This document shows, in pieces, positions 34,445-47,265 of a stretch of DNA of 64,000 nt (its first letter is position 1; the number at the start of each line of letters is the position of its first letter). A model generated the notes under the pieces. The model was not told the origin of the DNA. It worked only from the letters and a program-made list of their open reading frames with translations, and searched no databases. Source of the DNA: Hydrangea macrophylla. Lineage: Eukaryota; Streptophyta; Magnoliopsida; Cornales; Hydrangeaceae. The position numbers and the translations under genes are program-made. The stretch is taken from positions 34,453,501 to 34,517,500 of the forward strand of contig CM066984.1 in NCBI GenBank assembly GCA_033977485.1, in the 5' to 3' direction.

Positions 34445-37156
34445 CGTAGACACCCCATTTTGTTGGCTATCAGATTTAGGAGACCCATAGCTTGGTGGTT
34501 CACGATGATTGAAAAAGACTCAGATAGGACTCCTGGAAGTTAAATCTATCTCTTAAAATGCTTAGAAAGTAGTATAAATGACTAAAATGCCCCTAAAAGC
34601 CCAAACGCTCACAGATTTGGACCAAAAGTTCTGGAAACAAGCTACGTCATAAGAAAAGTAAAAAAATGAGTTTTAAAGCAAAATTGGATGAAATCGCCAG
34701 CTCCCACCCCCCGGAAATTCCCCATTGACCAGTTTGACCCAGGTTTGACCAGGATTTGACTGAAATCATCAAAATTTGCCCGAAAGTTTTGAGATCGTTC
34801 TAGATCATATGAAAAATACTAAAATGAGTTTTAAAAGAAAAATCGAACGAAAATGTCAGCTCCTGGGAGCTCCCAGAGGTTCCTAGAACTTCTTAAAAGT
34901 CCCTGGTTTAATCGGTTTGACCCAAAAGTTGACCCGGAGACTGGGTCACCGTATCATTTTTCAAACATTTTTCATGGATACTAAAGGTCAATAGCTTTCC
35001 AATGATATATCGGACATAGTTTCTGGATTTAAAACAGATTTATTATGAATTTTCGAAGGTGAAAAAGGTGATCAAATCATCTCTTATCGCGAATACCGCA
35101 AAACTTTTCAAAGTAACCTATCTTTGAACTATTTTTTGTGAATAGTAGACTCCATAAAATTTCTAATGGTATAACACAAGCTCAGATTGTAGTTCTTATG
35201 CATTTTCTGTAAAATTCGGACGAAATAGGGCCTATTCGTAAATACCAAAACCTCTGGGGGCCTAAACATAATTTTTTAGGCATTTGAGGAGCTGTGCCAC
35301 AGCGTCACATGGCCAGTGCCGCGGTAGCACTCAACCCCTGATGGGTCCATTTTTGTAATTTATTTTGGGGGTCCAAATTGAATAATTGGAAGTCAAAACG
35401 ACGTAGTTACTTGTTCATAGATGTTTGGGACCAATGAGAGCACTTTCTAAATCCCAAAACCAACCCAAATTGATCTATATAAACCCCCTTTGCTCTTCAC
35501 TTTCTATAGAAAGTGCGTTCTAAATTAAAGTTCTTCCATTACTACTTTTCAATTCCTACATTCAAATACCCTCCAATCACCGTTCCTAAGCATTTATGAG
35601 TTAGGAAGTTACTTCCATGTCCAAATGTCAATATCTATGAGTGAAACACCAAACTACAACTCCAATATCTCATTGATTATCATCTATTGATTATTTACTT
35701 GCTTGTTTACATACTATGTTCATCTCTTCTTACCTCATTTCTTTTTTGATTATTTCTTTGTTTACTTACATGTTTATCATCATCTAGATGACATGTTGTT
35801 TGAGGAGAGTGAATCTTTATGGATAGTAGCTCTTGACCTCAAAGACATGTTTGATGGATGATGATTCTAACTTCAATACATTCATATGTATTCTTGAAGT
35901 CATATTCTCATGCAAAACTATGTTTATGCAAGTAATATTGGAAGTTCTTGATGATGAGTTTGATGTTGGTTTCCTCAGTGATTATAATCTTCTTTGAGTG
36001 CGGGAAATATGCTTTCAAAATCCCTCTAAAACCCTTACATTTGGATTCCAAGAAACAAATCTTGTTTTCTCAAAATCTTCAAAACAGTGAGTTATCCAAC
36101 TTTAAAATGACATTCTGAGTTTAATACTCAAAGTATGATTATGAATTCACTTGGAAAGTCTTTCTAAGTCATTAGAAGTATCCATGATTTTTGGTTTGAT
36201 TTTAGAATACTTGGAAGGGTTCCACTAGACCCAAACATTCCTTCTAGACATTCTATTTTTCTGTCACGACAGCTTTGGTTGACTTTCAACTTGTTTTTCA
36301 CAAAACATTTCCAAAACGAGTGGTCGCAACTCATTTTCCCCTTGAACTTTAGTGTCTTAGGAACTTTTGTATAATACGGGCCTCAAAATGTTTTTTCTTC
36401 ATTTTCTAAGATTTTTCTACATTTCAGTCGATAGTACGAACTCTGTTTCTGAGTAACCTCTCTTGTTTATATGATTTCTCTCAACCTGTAAATTCAATTG
36501 TGATTTTGCCTTTTTGTTATGTGTTATAGACACAATAAGGATGATCTCCATAGAAAATCATGAATTAAAAACATTCCTAACTACAGGTTTCCATTTTTAC
36601 AAAATCAGTTCACTGTTTTGTCTACTATTCACAGCAAGCATGTTTCAACTTTTATTCTTTGATTAGATGTTTACATGCAATCTAAATTAGCTCATCTCTT
36701 AGGAAGTAATTCATACTACATTTGTACATATCCTATAATGATATTCTTTATACATTCATGCATATTTTAGAATTCTAAGTCACTTTAGAAAGTCCATGTA
36801 CACAAACACACTACAACCTTTGCACATTTTAGGGTTATACATTGTATCCATGCAAGATTTGGGGTTTTTGTGAGTCCTAATCTAAGAAGATTATAAGGAA
36901 TGAACTTGATCACACGTTTATGCTCCCCAATCTATTCTTCCTTTCTCATTCATCCCAGAGATTGAGAAGTCTTCTTTTCTCAAAGATTAACATGCATCAT
37001 CCTAGCTTGCTAAGCATATTTTTGTTTTCTTTGATTATTTGTTTCAAGAACAATCCATGTCCCCTTTTAGATTAGGAAAATCTGATTACTTGATATGTGA
37101 TTTTACATTTTTTCCTAAGTTTGTTTTGTGTGATTTTTCACTTTACATTGCGTGAT
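34445..37156 (+). repeat. Ogre/Tat-like LTR or LTR fragment, plus orientation
   Basis: The copia RT frame stops matching exactly where CGTAGACACCCCATTTTG begins. This is one base from the TGTAGACACCCC start of the Ogre-like LTRs at 57004 and 40925 (minus strand). A TATA box (TATATAAA) lies at 35476-35483 and there is no ORF. Imperfect repeats of about 155 bp occur at 34660-34880. The right end is set only by the start of the next LTR at 37157; no PBS follows, so this may be a truncated or solo LTR. Confidence 0.5.
35476..35483 (+). promoter_or_regulatory. TATA box of the plus-oriented Ogre-like LTR
   Basis: TATATAAA in GATCTATATAAACCCCC, about 1 kb from the LTR start and followed by a pyrimidine-rich leader. 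This is the usual layout of these long LTRs. Confidence 0.55.
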
Positions 37157-40100
37157 TGTGGATCACCGAAATGCGTGTTGAGGGGTGGGTCTTGGCGTTC
37201 TCCCTCGATAGTGTCTCGGGACGGATTCCAAGGAGCACACTTCAGGGAGAACTAGGGCTTCCTCACGTGATCCTAGAGACAAAGAGTCGCCACCTAATTT
37301 TTATCGAGAATTAGGAAACCTAAGTTTGACTCGCCCAAAATTGAATAAGGTTGCTTGCCCTTCATTACCAGAAACTAGGTTCGGGGGTCTTGGTATGAGA
37401 GGGGAAGGAGCCAAAGCAGGACTAAAGCACCCCCTCCTCGCCCTACCGAACGGAAGGCCTTGATTCAAATATCCTTGTTCTTAATTCATAATTGGTGTTG
37501 TTTTCTCAAACATAATAAATAATATATACATGTCAAAAGGGAACATCTAGGAAAATCATGTCAAGAGATTAAATCAAGTAGAAGTTGGACGCACATGCAA
37601 TACAAGAGAGATATACTCACAGTGGTTAGTCCCGCTCGGGACTGATGCAAGTAAAGGAAACATGTCATGATATGCAAAAGGGAACGAAACGACTTGCATT
37701 GGGTTGACTCAAGCGGAGTCGCAAAAAGTAAAGAGAAAGGAAACGTGCAATGCAATCATATAACATTCCTAGATAAGATGTCTGTAGCATATAATCATAT
37801 AAAAGGGGACTATCCTAAAGGAAATGTGTCGTTGAAAACAAAGTTGTAAACCTAGAAAAATTCTAAGAGAAAGGATAGAGATAGTACACGATACATGGGC
37901 GCTAAGCCACATGTAGACAAGGCAAACCCACAAATCGAAGTCCGGGTCCACGGCATTCAATTCTCTGCACTAAGACACCAAGAAATACCCAATCATTGCA
38001 AAAACACAAGCAAACAAATGATATGCATGAAAGACGAGTAAAAGATGTCATCAATCAAATTTCCAGATTCAGCAACCTCTAATGAATCCTATCAAAAGTG
38101 GTCTCAAACATGAGCTGGGTTAAAACCCTTTTACAGAAAGTTAGATACATGTCTTAGGGAACTTCTAAAAAAAGTAGAACCTCTTTACCATTTTTGAAGT
38201 TTGAGAAATAAGGATTTTGGGAACAGTGGACCAAAACTGTTCACCGTTCTTGTAAAAATCACAATTAATTCTATAAAAATCATGTGAAGCTCCAAAAGAA
38301 AGCTATTTCATTATAGTTGATGACAAAAATAATCCCATGGACATGTCATGACCTTAAGGTTTCTGAAAAGTTGTTTTAAACAAACTCTGTTATTCTGGAA
38401 ATTTGGTATCACTTGACAAAGAATGCAAAACACAATAGAAGTTCATGAATTATGTTAATCAAGTTATTCTAAGCTTTTAATCTCTCATCCATTTATCCTA
38501 GATGATTTCTAAACCAAGTTTTATTCATCAATTGTTGTTGAGTGATCAAGGTATGACCATTTTGTATACATAATCATAATTGTAGTTAAATCTAGAAAAT
38601 TTCAGAATAGTTGTATCAACTTTAAACACTTAGAAAACGATCTTAACTCGATCGTATGCTCACGATTTTACATCAGCATATAGATACATGAGTTAGGAAT
38701 CATCCCAAAAAAGCGGAACATCGATAACTATTATAGATTTTTTGAAATTGAATCACAAAGAGAATATGTTCAAATCTGTCAACCGATTTCTCAGCAATTT
38801 CTAAAAATAGCATATGGATCCTAGAGGTTCTCAAAACGGATTGAATGAAAGCTAATTCATCAAAGTTTACCCAAAATATTTGAAATCCATCAAACTACGG
38901 GTTTTGGTGGACCAAATCGTTTTGAAAAAACCAATCTGTTTTGCTTAATTTTATCTAGTTCATTTTAAAGTGTGAGAAAAACATCTTAGGTGATGATTGA
39001 AGTTTATTAGAGAGATCAAACTCATAGATCAACTTAATTATCATGATTCCCAATCAATTTAGCTCTCAATTTCTATGAAGAACTCTAGATCATGGATCAA
39101 AGGGACTTACAAATATCCTATTGGAGATGAAATTCAATAGGAATTCTAGGTTATAGGAATAATCATGAGATATGTATGAACATAAGAATCATCCTTCTCA
39201 TAGATCATACTTCTAAACCATCATAGAATTCAAAATATATACATATATATATATATATAATCATGTATGCATGGATCTAAACTAAATAGAAGAATGAAAT
39301 CAAAATTGAAAATCAAAGTAAACATCAATCTCAAATTATGAATTATCAACAAAATCAAGGAAGACTTGGATCTAGCTATGTGAGTGTGTGAAGAACAAGA
39401 GAGAAAGAAGATGAGTGCTCTAACAAAGAAAACAAAATTAAACTTTATCCTATTGGAGATGAAATTCAATAGGAATTCTAGGTTATAGGAATAATCATGA
39501 GATATGTATGAACATATGAATCATCCTTCTCATAGATCATACTTCTAAACCATCATAGAATTCAAAATATATACATATATATAATCATGTATGCATGGAT
39601 CTAAACTAAATAGAAGAAAGAAATCAAAATTTGAAATCAATCGTAAAAATCAATCTCTAATAATGAATTATCAATGAAAATCAAAAGAAACTTGGATCTA
39701 GATATGTGAGTGTGTGAAGAACAAGAGAGGAAGAAGATGAGTGTTCTAATAAAGGAAATAAAACTAAACTAGATCCAAGAGATCTGTATATAAAAGTAGG
39801 AATTAGAGATGAATTGTGATGTCTACCTCTAGGAGGATTCTCAATTATATCACCAAAGTTGAATTGAAGAGTCTTCTTCTTCAAGTCTTCTTCAAGTTCT
39901 TCAAGCACTCATCCATGGAAGTTAAGGGAGTCAATTTGATATCAAAAATCTCTAATCTAATTAACTTGAGAATAGTTTAGAAAGTTTTAATTCATAATTC
40001 ACTTCATCTCTCTAGAAATCTCTCTTAAGTTGAAAGTATTTTTTGCAAGTAAATTCACTTGTTCATACTCCTCTCTTGTGTGTACTTCCTTCTATATGTA

Positions 40101-40925
40101 CTTGTGTGTGAAAGATGATCTCATATGGATCTATATATAGAGTTTTGAAAACTTAACTCTTAAGTTAGGGTTAAAACAAGATTTTGAGAGAGTAGAAAAG
40201 GGTTAAAATGGCCATTTCGGTGCCTAAACGCAGTTTCCAGGTAATTTCCTCGTTGTGGGAGGCTTCTAGAAGGGTCTAGAACTCAAAAAGCTCGATGAAG
40301 AGGGCACATGTTGGGTGACGAATTTGGTGGGACCCGCCACCCCCTAAGTGGGACCCACCACTTGCTTTTTGTGATCCCCTGGTTGCCCTTAAGCTCTGTT
40401 TAAAATATTACGTTCACTACTTTTCCAGATTTTTGTAAAAATACTTTTTAGTGTCCAAAATCGTCCGTTTATGTACTATTGGAAATCTGTCAAGTTAAAT
40501 TTCAGTATAAAAATATTCTAGGAAGTTTTGAAATGAAAATTGAAGTCCAATTGAAGCTCGGAAGTCCTGCGGAACTTTCGTCGTCTTTTTAAAATCAAAT
40601 GATGTCTTTTCCAAAATTTCTTTCAAATGTGCATCGATTTCAAACTTTTCTTCAAAATTGAATCTCTGGATACCTAGAATACTATGTTTAGAACACTTCA
40701 TGTTCATACAACCCTGAGTGAATATGAATTCTGAGAGATGATTTTGACAAAATCGAGATTTATGCACTGAAAAGGGCTTTTCTGAGCTTGAAGTCACTTT
40801 CCGAAGTTTGATCTTTCGAATTGTGTGGAATCCAGTACCTTCCACTAGGTACTTTTCATCATCAAATCCTCCAAGATGTTGTCCACCCTAAATCCTATCA
40901 GTGTTGTCAAAATTGGGTGTCTACA
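37157..40925 (-). repeat. 3' LTR of the minus-strand Ogre/Tat element
   Basis: On the minus strand it starts TGTAGACACCCAATTTTG at 40925, right after a polypurine tract, and ends ...GGTGATCCACA at 37157. The TATA box (CTATATATAG) is at 40140-40131. A 332-bp tandem duplication lies within it. The open frame at 40495-40845 is in U3 and resembles no protein I know. Confidence 0.75.
39114..39777. repeat. 332-bp tandem duplication in the Ogre 3' LTR
   Basis: TATCCTATTGGAGATGAAAT at 39114 recurs at 39446, and about 330 bp of following sequence matches with small differences, such as the (AT)n length near 39245. Confidence 0.9.
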
Positions 40926-40942
40926 TTTTGCCCCTCTTTGGC
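40926..40942 (-). other. Polypurine tract of the minus-strand Ogre/Tat element
   Basis: Read on the minus strand: GCCAAAGAGGGGCAAAA, immediately before the LTR start TGTAGACACCC. Confidence 0.8.
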
Positions 40943-41459
40943 AGAGCTTGTTGTGAACAACGTGAACTGTAAGTGAGTGCCAAAGCTTGAAGGCACCCAA
41001 TAACCATACTGAGAGGATTGAGGAAAAAAAACAAAAATTTGTAAAAATCAAGAAATTCAAAATTAGAGAAAATCAAGAAATCACGAATGCAAGAATGCAA
41101 TGCAATGCTGGGTAGAGGCTGCTAAATCTAAGCTGCTGCTGGTCGTGCTCCACTGGAGCTGCCTACGTATCCTTTCCAGGAATCAGACCAGGGCGTAGTT
41201 CAAACGCACGAGAGGGCAGAAAACATATAAACAAGCAACACAAATAAAATGCTCCTATCCTAGGATGCTAATGCAGCATGAAAACATGAATGTGCAAGTG
41301 CTGGAGGAATCGTTCTCAAGGGTTCTAGATGCAGAATCTAATGCAAAGAATGTGACAACTCTCTCTCACATACGGAAACTTTTGACACAATCCTTACTAT
41401 TGATTCAGGTTTTTGAATGAAGGGGGTTCTAGATAAGTCTTATTCTCAATAGGTCCTAT

Positions 41460-42080
41460 GATAATTTCTTAAACTTGACTTAGTCCTAAACATGATATGA
41501 TCTTAAACTCGAACTATCCTTAAACTCACATCAATCTTATACTTCGACATGATCTTAAACTCGGCAAAAATCTTAAACTCGATACAATCTTAAATTTGAC
41601 ATAATCTTAACCTTGATATGATCTAATCTTAAACTCGATCTAAAACTCGACATGATCTTAAACTCGATCTAATCTTAAACTCAATCTATAACTCGACATG
41701 ATCTTAAACTCGATCTAAAACTCGACATGACCTTGAACTCGATCTAATCTTAAACTCGATTCTGTCTTAAACTTGACTTGATCTTAAACTCGACAGGATC
41801 TTAAACTCGATCTAATCTTAAACTTGACATGATCTTAAACTTGATCTTATACTCGACATGATCTTAAACTTGATCTAATCTTAAACTCGCTTCTGTCTTA
41901 AACTTGACCTGATCTTAAACTCGATCTAATATTAAACTCGATTCTGTCTTAAACTCTATTCTGTGATCTTAAACTTGATCTATAACTCGACATGATCTTA
42001 AACTCGATCTAATCTTAACTTGATCTTAAACTCAATCTAAAACTTAACTTGATCTTAAACTCGATCTAATCTTAAACTCG
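41460..42080. repeat. CTTAAACTCGATCTAAT minisatellite
   Basis: About 620 bp of irregular 15-20-bp units with CTTAAACTCGA(T/C) followed by CTAAT, CATGAT or CTGTCTTAA. No ORF runs through it. Confidence 0.9.
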
Positions 42081-42099
42081 ATTCCTGAGAGTCCTAACC

Positions 42100-42560
42100 A
42101 CTTAGACAATTGATGAAAGTCCTCTACTAGGGAGATTGCTAATGTAGAGTCCTTCTGCTGGGGACGATTGCTGATGTAGAGTCCTTCTGTTGGGGATAAA
42201 TCTTCTGAATAGGTCACTCTATTGGAGACAAATCTTCTGTTCTTCTAAAACAGGTCCTTCTTCTAGACAAATCTTCTATTATTCTAAAATAGGTCCTCTT
42301 GCTGGGTACAAATCTTATGTTATAATGCATGAATTCTGAGAGATGCACAGATTCTGAGAGATACCCTTCATCTGGAGGCAACCTTGATATACAATTCTGG
42401 TAATTCTAGTATACAAAATTTTGAGAGATACCCTTCTTTTGGAGGTAGTCCTGATACACGATGCTGAGAAGAACCCTATATCTGGAGACAACACGAATTC
42501 TGAAAGTTCTCTGCTTGGGGAGGTATCTGAGATTTCTGAGAGGTGAGCACATATTCTGGA
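42100..42560. repeat. Degenerate repeat with GTCCTTCT-TGGGGA units
   Basis: Repeated phrases such as GTAGAGTCCTTCTG-TGGGGA, ACAAATCTTCTGTT and TTCTGAGAGATACCCTTC occur at 20-60-bp intervals. Confidence 0.65.
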
Positions 42561-45189
42561 GGCCCTACTGATTCAATCTGAGACACATATCGGTGCTTCG
42601 ACTAGCTCAAACATTCTTGCAAATACATCTGGTTTATTCTGACCCTATTCTGAATTCCAATTCATCTTATATAAATCCTCTCTGGATGTAATTCTTGAGC
42701 GATAGTAGACCCAAATGTCCACCACATAATCAACCCAAATCCACGGGAGTAGTTCGCTGTAAATCATCATTTCTCAGCTATTTCAAGCTATGGTGCCTTT
42801 GATTCTTAATGTCTGGGGACTTTTCTTGAACTCTGAATGGCTTTTTTAGACCAATTCCAACAAGTTTCAAGCACTCTTAAGGATTATATATCATGATTGG
42901 ACCAATCCGGGGTCAAAACAAGAGTTCCTAATATCACAATTCTGATTCACAATTGATAGGTACTCAACAGACCTGATGATTTCGGTATGACTTTGACGTG
43001 CTTCATAAATCTTCAATCAATTCTAGCAGATATTCATGCAAGGCACTTTGATCTATTTCAACAACGTCTTAACTCAATATCCAAGGCCGGTCTTCTGATT
43101 AGCATCTTTCCATTAACCACTCAATGCTTCATCTTTGACTAGGATTAATTGATGCAATAACAATGTTCAGAATTTCTGCTCGTATCCACCTTTAGATGCT
43201 TTTAAAGTTTCACAATTTTAGATCACTTTGGACCCACACACTCGAGATCACGATAGACTAGACAACGACAGACTAGATCACGATAGAGATTGATAGACAT
43301 TGACACAGGAAGTTGACATTCTTGACACTGAAATAGAAGTTTGGAGGAGAAAACCAAATATTCCTTAATCTTAATGCACGTTTGTCATGTTTGATGTATC
43401 TCTTTGCTTTCATGTGCACTTCTCATCTTATTGTGAGAATACTTAGCTGATAAAGTAATGCTTTGAAAACACTCTATATGGTTCTTAATCAATCCTTTGC
43501 TTTCTCTAAAATGTGCTTTGAATTATTGCCTTATCTTATAGAATAAGAGATGATTCAATTCAAATATTTTTAAAGATATACTTGACGACTCAGGATTCTC
43601 TTATAATATGGAAAAAGTGGGTACAGGTGAACGATGTTTGCCCCTAGTTGATGGTGATATATGGAGGTTTGGGCAAACACAGTTTGCCCCTAGTGTGTCA
43701 GTGGTATCTTGAGGTTCTGGGTAGACTTGAAAGTTTGCCCCTAGTTTGCAAGGTTTAGAGATCGAGAGCCAGGAAAGCTCACCTACTTATCCCCAAATGG
43801 GAATTAGGTCCAAAGTAGTTCGGCCGAGGTTTGAAGGAAGGTATTCGAGATGTGGCTGAGAATTTCAGGAGCAGTGACCGAACCGAGTAGGTTGCCTACG
43901 TATCCCCAAGTGGGAATCAGATTAAGCATAGTTCCTCGAAGGCTGGAGGTTTTTGAAAGTGCAAGGATTCAAGAATTGGGGGGCTTTTCAAGCCATGTCA
44001 TCAGACAGACATTCTGAAGTAGGTCGCTTGTGGTAGCGTTGAAAGAAACTAAACTACCTCTCCTTATTCTTTTCTTTTCTTTTCTTTTCTTTTTGTGTTT
44101 TTGACAATTGATTCTTTTCACCTTTTCACTAGCCAGCCAGTTTTTCATACATGTTTTTAGAACAAGATTAGCCCTTCAAATCTTTTGGGCTTATTTAAAT
44201 CAAAGCTTTGGGATAATTCATGTTCCTGATTTCTTGTTCTTCTTCATTCTTCTTCCTCTTCATTCTTTTATTTTCTCTAAAATTTTGACAGGCTAGGATC
44301 AAGTTCTTAAAAATAACTCGCAAAATTTTTCTTTTCTTTTCATGCTTTAACTTTTGCCTAGGCGCCCTTTTGGGTTTTCATCCTAGCTAGCTTCTTCTTT
44401 TTCTTTTTTTCTTCTTTTTCTTTTGTGCTCTAACTTTTGCCTAGGCGCCCTTTCAGGTTTTCATTCTAGTGCTTCCCTTCTTTTTTTTTTTGAGAGAAGT
44501 AGTTCATTTGAAATGTTTGGCTACCATCAAGGACGAAGTGTTTATGGCTTACAGGTTAGACAGGTTTGAATAGCTCATTTTTCTAGGCTCAAGATCTTGA
44601 AATGGGAAGGTCAGGGAATTAAGCTAGTCCCGAGTCACTATCAAGTATATATTTTCAAGATTTAAGCAAAAACATCTCAAGATTCTTAAAGTAAAACTAA
44701 TCAATTCTTAGCTTTCTTCGGCGTTAGCGCAAAATAAACTTTGATCCTTTCAGGATTCTTTTCAATGCACAAAATTATCAACAGCGTATTTTTCACAATA
44801 ATCAGAGAAATGACATTTTCAGGTTAGAGATTCATTCATTCATTCATGACAAGGTGCATTAGATCAAGAAAATGAAGATTTTATTTCATCACTAGAAAGA
44901 TAAGGATTATAGCACTCGACATAGACTCACACACTTGACGATAGATGGACTCGACAACAAGACTCAAAACTGACTCGACTTGACTCAAGTGGAGCATCAC
45001 TGTGACTTGCTTATTCCTTTTTTAAACATCCATTTGACTTTAACAAGCAGCTATTCTAAACATCATCACAATACTACCCCTTATAAGCTCTCCTAAGTTC
45101 TTGATTCTTGAATTCTTTGGCTAATTCCTCGGACCTTTTGAGGTGGAGGAATTATGATCACTTCCTTATGATCGTATGGAAATTCACAA

Positions 45190-45574
45190 CTTATTTCAAT
45201 CCGCTGAAGCATGGTTTGGTTGGCTCCAGGGCCTCTCTTCTAGTGATATCTACTGGGTTTGTCCATAGTGGACCCATCGCTCTATTGCTGTACGCCTTCC
45301 TGGGCGACCTGGCATCTGGCTGCCGGGTTTGCGTACTACTACTTTTTACATTCCCGATCGGGTTATCCGTCAGTTCGGACTTTTGCAAGATACTACTGAA
45401 TCTGTGACTGCTGATTTCACTAGGGGGTCCACTTTGCGCCCTGCTATCGTGAAGGCTTTCATCGAGGCTTGGTACAACAGGATGGCTGCTCCGTGCCCGA
45501 GGATTCCTGCTCCGACTATGCCTACTGTCCAATATCTTCTAGAGATCCAGGCCTTGGTTGCAAGACGAGCTTGA
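45190..45574 (+). pseudogene. Antisense ORF remnant resembling a plant mobile domain (PMD)
   Basis: On the strand opposite to the element's genes, the frame through G-L-R-T-T-T-F-Y-I-P-D-R-V-I-R-Q-F-G (45313-45366) runs to a stop at 45574. Its upstream part (W-V-C-P-stop-W-T-H) is interrupted by a TAG. The Y-x-P-x-R-V-x-R-Q-F-G phrase is the one I associate with plant mobile domain proteins and with extra ORFs of Tat-lineage elements. Such extra ORFs between pol and the 3' LTR, in antisense, have been described for Tat elements. It is truncated and probably non-functional here. The match is from memory and needs a profile search. Confidence 0.5.
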
Positions 45575-46220
45575 CAGACATATGCATAATAAAGTAGACG
45601 AGAACAGGGAAAAGTTTGCCATTTTACAAAACTTTCTGACAGACCCTGCCTACCTTTTTTACGATTTTGAATGTGATTTTCCTTATTTTCCTCTTCAAGA
45701 AGTGTTGTCATTTTTAGGGAAGTTATAACATGTAATCAAAGTGTTCACTCCTTCGATTAATCTTTTATGAAAATTCTCCTTTCAATGTCTTTTCTTGGAT
45801 CTGTACTTTGCTTTTTCTTTTGCTTAAAGCTTTACTTCTTCTATATCATGAATTCTCATTTGTTTCTTTATAATACTTATCTTGATAGCCAGGCGATCCA
45901 AAGGAAGGTCTTGTATCTGGGTTCTTCGGCTAGCAAATGAAGTTTGCCCCTGGTTTTAGGGCTTCAAAGTGGTTCTGGGCAAATGCCAATTTGCCCCTAG
46001 TTTAGCACAGGTTTTTTGTATGGACCGAGGGCTTTGGAGAGCCCACCTACTTATCCCCAAGCGGGCGTCAGGTCCCAAGTAGTTCGTCTTAAGGCTGCAA
46101 AGAAGAGTGCCAATTAGGCAATTATTTACTGACCGAACCGAGTAGGTTGCCTACGTATCCCCTAACGGGAATCAGGTCAAGCGTAGTTCATCGAGGTAGG
46201 AGGTTTCGAAAAAAATGATT

Positions 46221-47261
46221 TCAAGCAAAGTATTTCTTGAGGCGATCGAGGTTAATTGGTTGCTTAAATTCAACCCCGTCCAGGTCCATGAGATAGGCCG
46301 CTCCTCCGGAAAGGAGAGTCTTAATGATGTATGGCCCGACCCATTTGGGTTTGAATTTCCCTCTGGGGTCATAAACAGGCACTTTCAGTTCTTTGAGGAC
46401 CAGGTCACCCTCAGCAAGCTTCCTTGGGCGGACCTTTTTGTTGAAAGCACGAGCTATCCTCTTCTGGTACCCCCGAGTGTGGTTTACTGCGGCCAACCTC
46501 TTCTCATCGAGTAACATCAACTCCTCATACCTTCCTCATACCCATTCTGATTTGGTGATCTCACACTCTGCCAAAACCCTAAGAGAGGGTATTTCTACCT
46601 CGACTGGGAGAACGACTTCCATCCTGTAGACCAACGAATATGGCGTAGCGCCCGTTGAAGTTCTTACTGAGGTTCGGTATCCCCACAAAGCAAACGGCAG
46701 CTTCTCATGCCAATCCTTATATGTATTCGTCGTTTTTCCCAAGATTGCTTTAACATTCTTATTCGCTGCTTCTACTGCTCCATTCGTCTGAGGCCTATAC
46801 GGGGACGATTGATGGCGTGTGATCTTATACTTTTCCAAGAGCGGGATAACCTCTCCCTGAAAATGACTGCCATGATCGGAGATAAATTCATTCGGGACCC
46901 CATACCTGCAGATTATGTTTTTCTCGATGAAACTCACCACGTCTTTGGCTTTCAAAGTTGCATACGAGGCTGCCTCTACCCACTTTGTAAAATAATCAAT
47001 TGCCACGATTATGTACCGGTGCCCATTAGAAGCCTTCGAATCTATCTCACCAATGATATCGATCCCCCACACGGAAAATGGCGAAGGGGTGGTCATGCTA
47101 TAGAGCTGTGACGGCGGGGTATGCATCAAATTTGCATGAATTTGACACTTGTGACACCTTCTAACATATTCGCAACAGTCTTTGTCCAAGGTCGTCCAAT
47201 AGTACCCCTGTCGGATGATCTTCTTTGCCAGTATGTGCCCGTTCATATGGGGCCCACACAC
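46221..47261 (-). pseudogene. Ogre/Tat integrase
   Basis: The first part (47261-46536) has the zinc-binding region (G-H-I-L-A-K, then C-H-K-C-Q at about 47160) and the catalytic triad in W-G-I-D-I-I-G, I-S-D-H-G-S-H-F and N-G-A-V-E-A-A, all intact. A TGA at 46536 stops it, and the same frame continues to 46221 with the C-terminal domain (F-N-K-K-V-R-P-R-K, K-P-K-W-V-G-P-Y, L-D-R-L-K-K-Y). The frame differs from the RNase H frame because of a one-base insertion near 47270. There is no chromodomain, as expected for Tat. Confidence 0.92.
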
Positions 47262-47265
47262 TCCC

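Larger units (their letters stand above)
40943..46200 (-). other. Repeat-rich 3' region of the Ogre/Tat element
   Basis: It lies between integrase and the 3' LTR. It holds a minisatellite (41460-42080), a second degenerate repeat (42100-42560), five PPT-like GTTTGCCCCTAG motifs (plus-strand reading) and several CCTACGTATCC...GGAATCAG-AAGCGTAGTTC blocks (about 41163, 43780, 43890, 46040, 46150). It also has pyrimidine-rich runs near 44060-44480 and an ORF remnant on the opposite strand. Confidence 0.7.

Noticed and set aside
40495..40845. A 116-codon minus-strand ORF
   Set aside because: It is in the U3 of an LTR, has no recognisable motif and no relative elsewhere in the window.
45191..45711. 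Two minus-strand ORFs of 113 codons
   Set aside because: They are reverse-frame shadows of the plus-strand PMD-like remnant, whose composition and motif fit a protein better.
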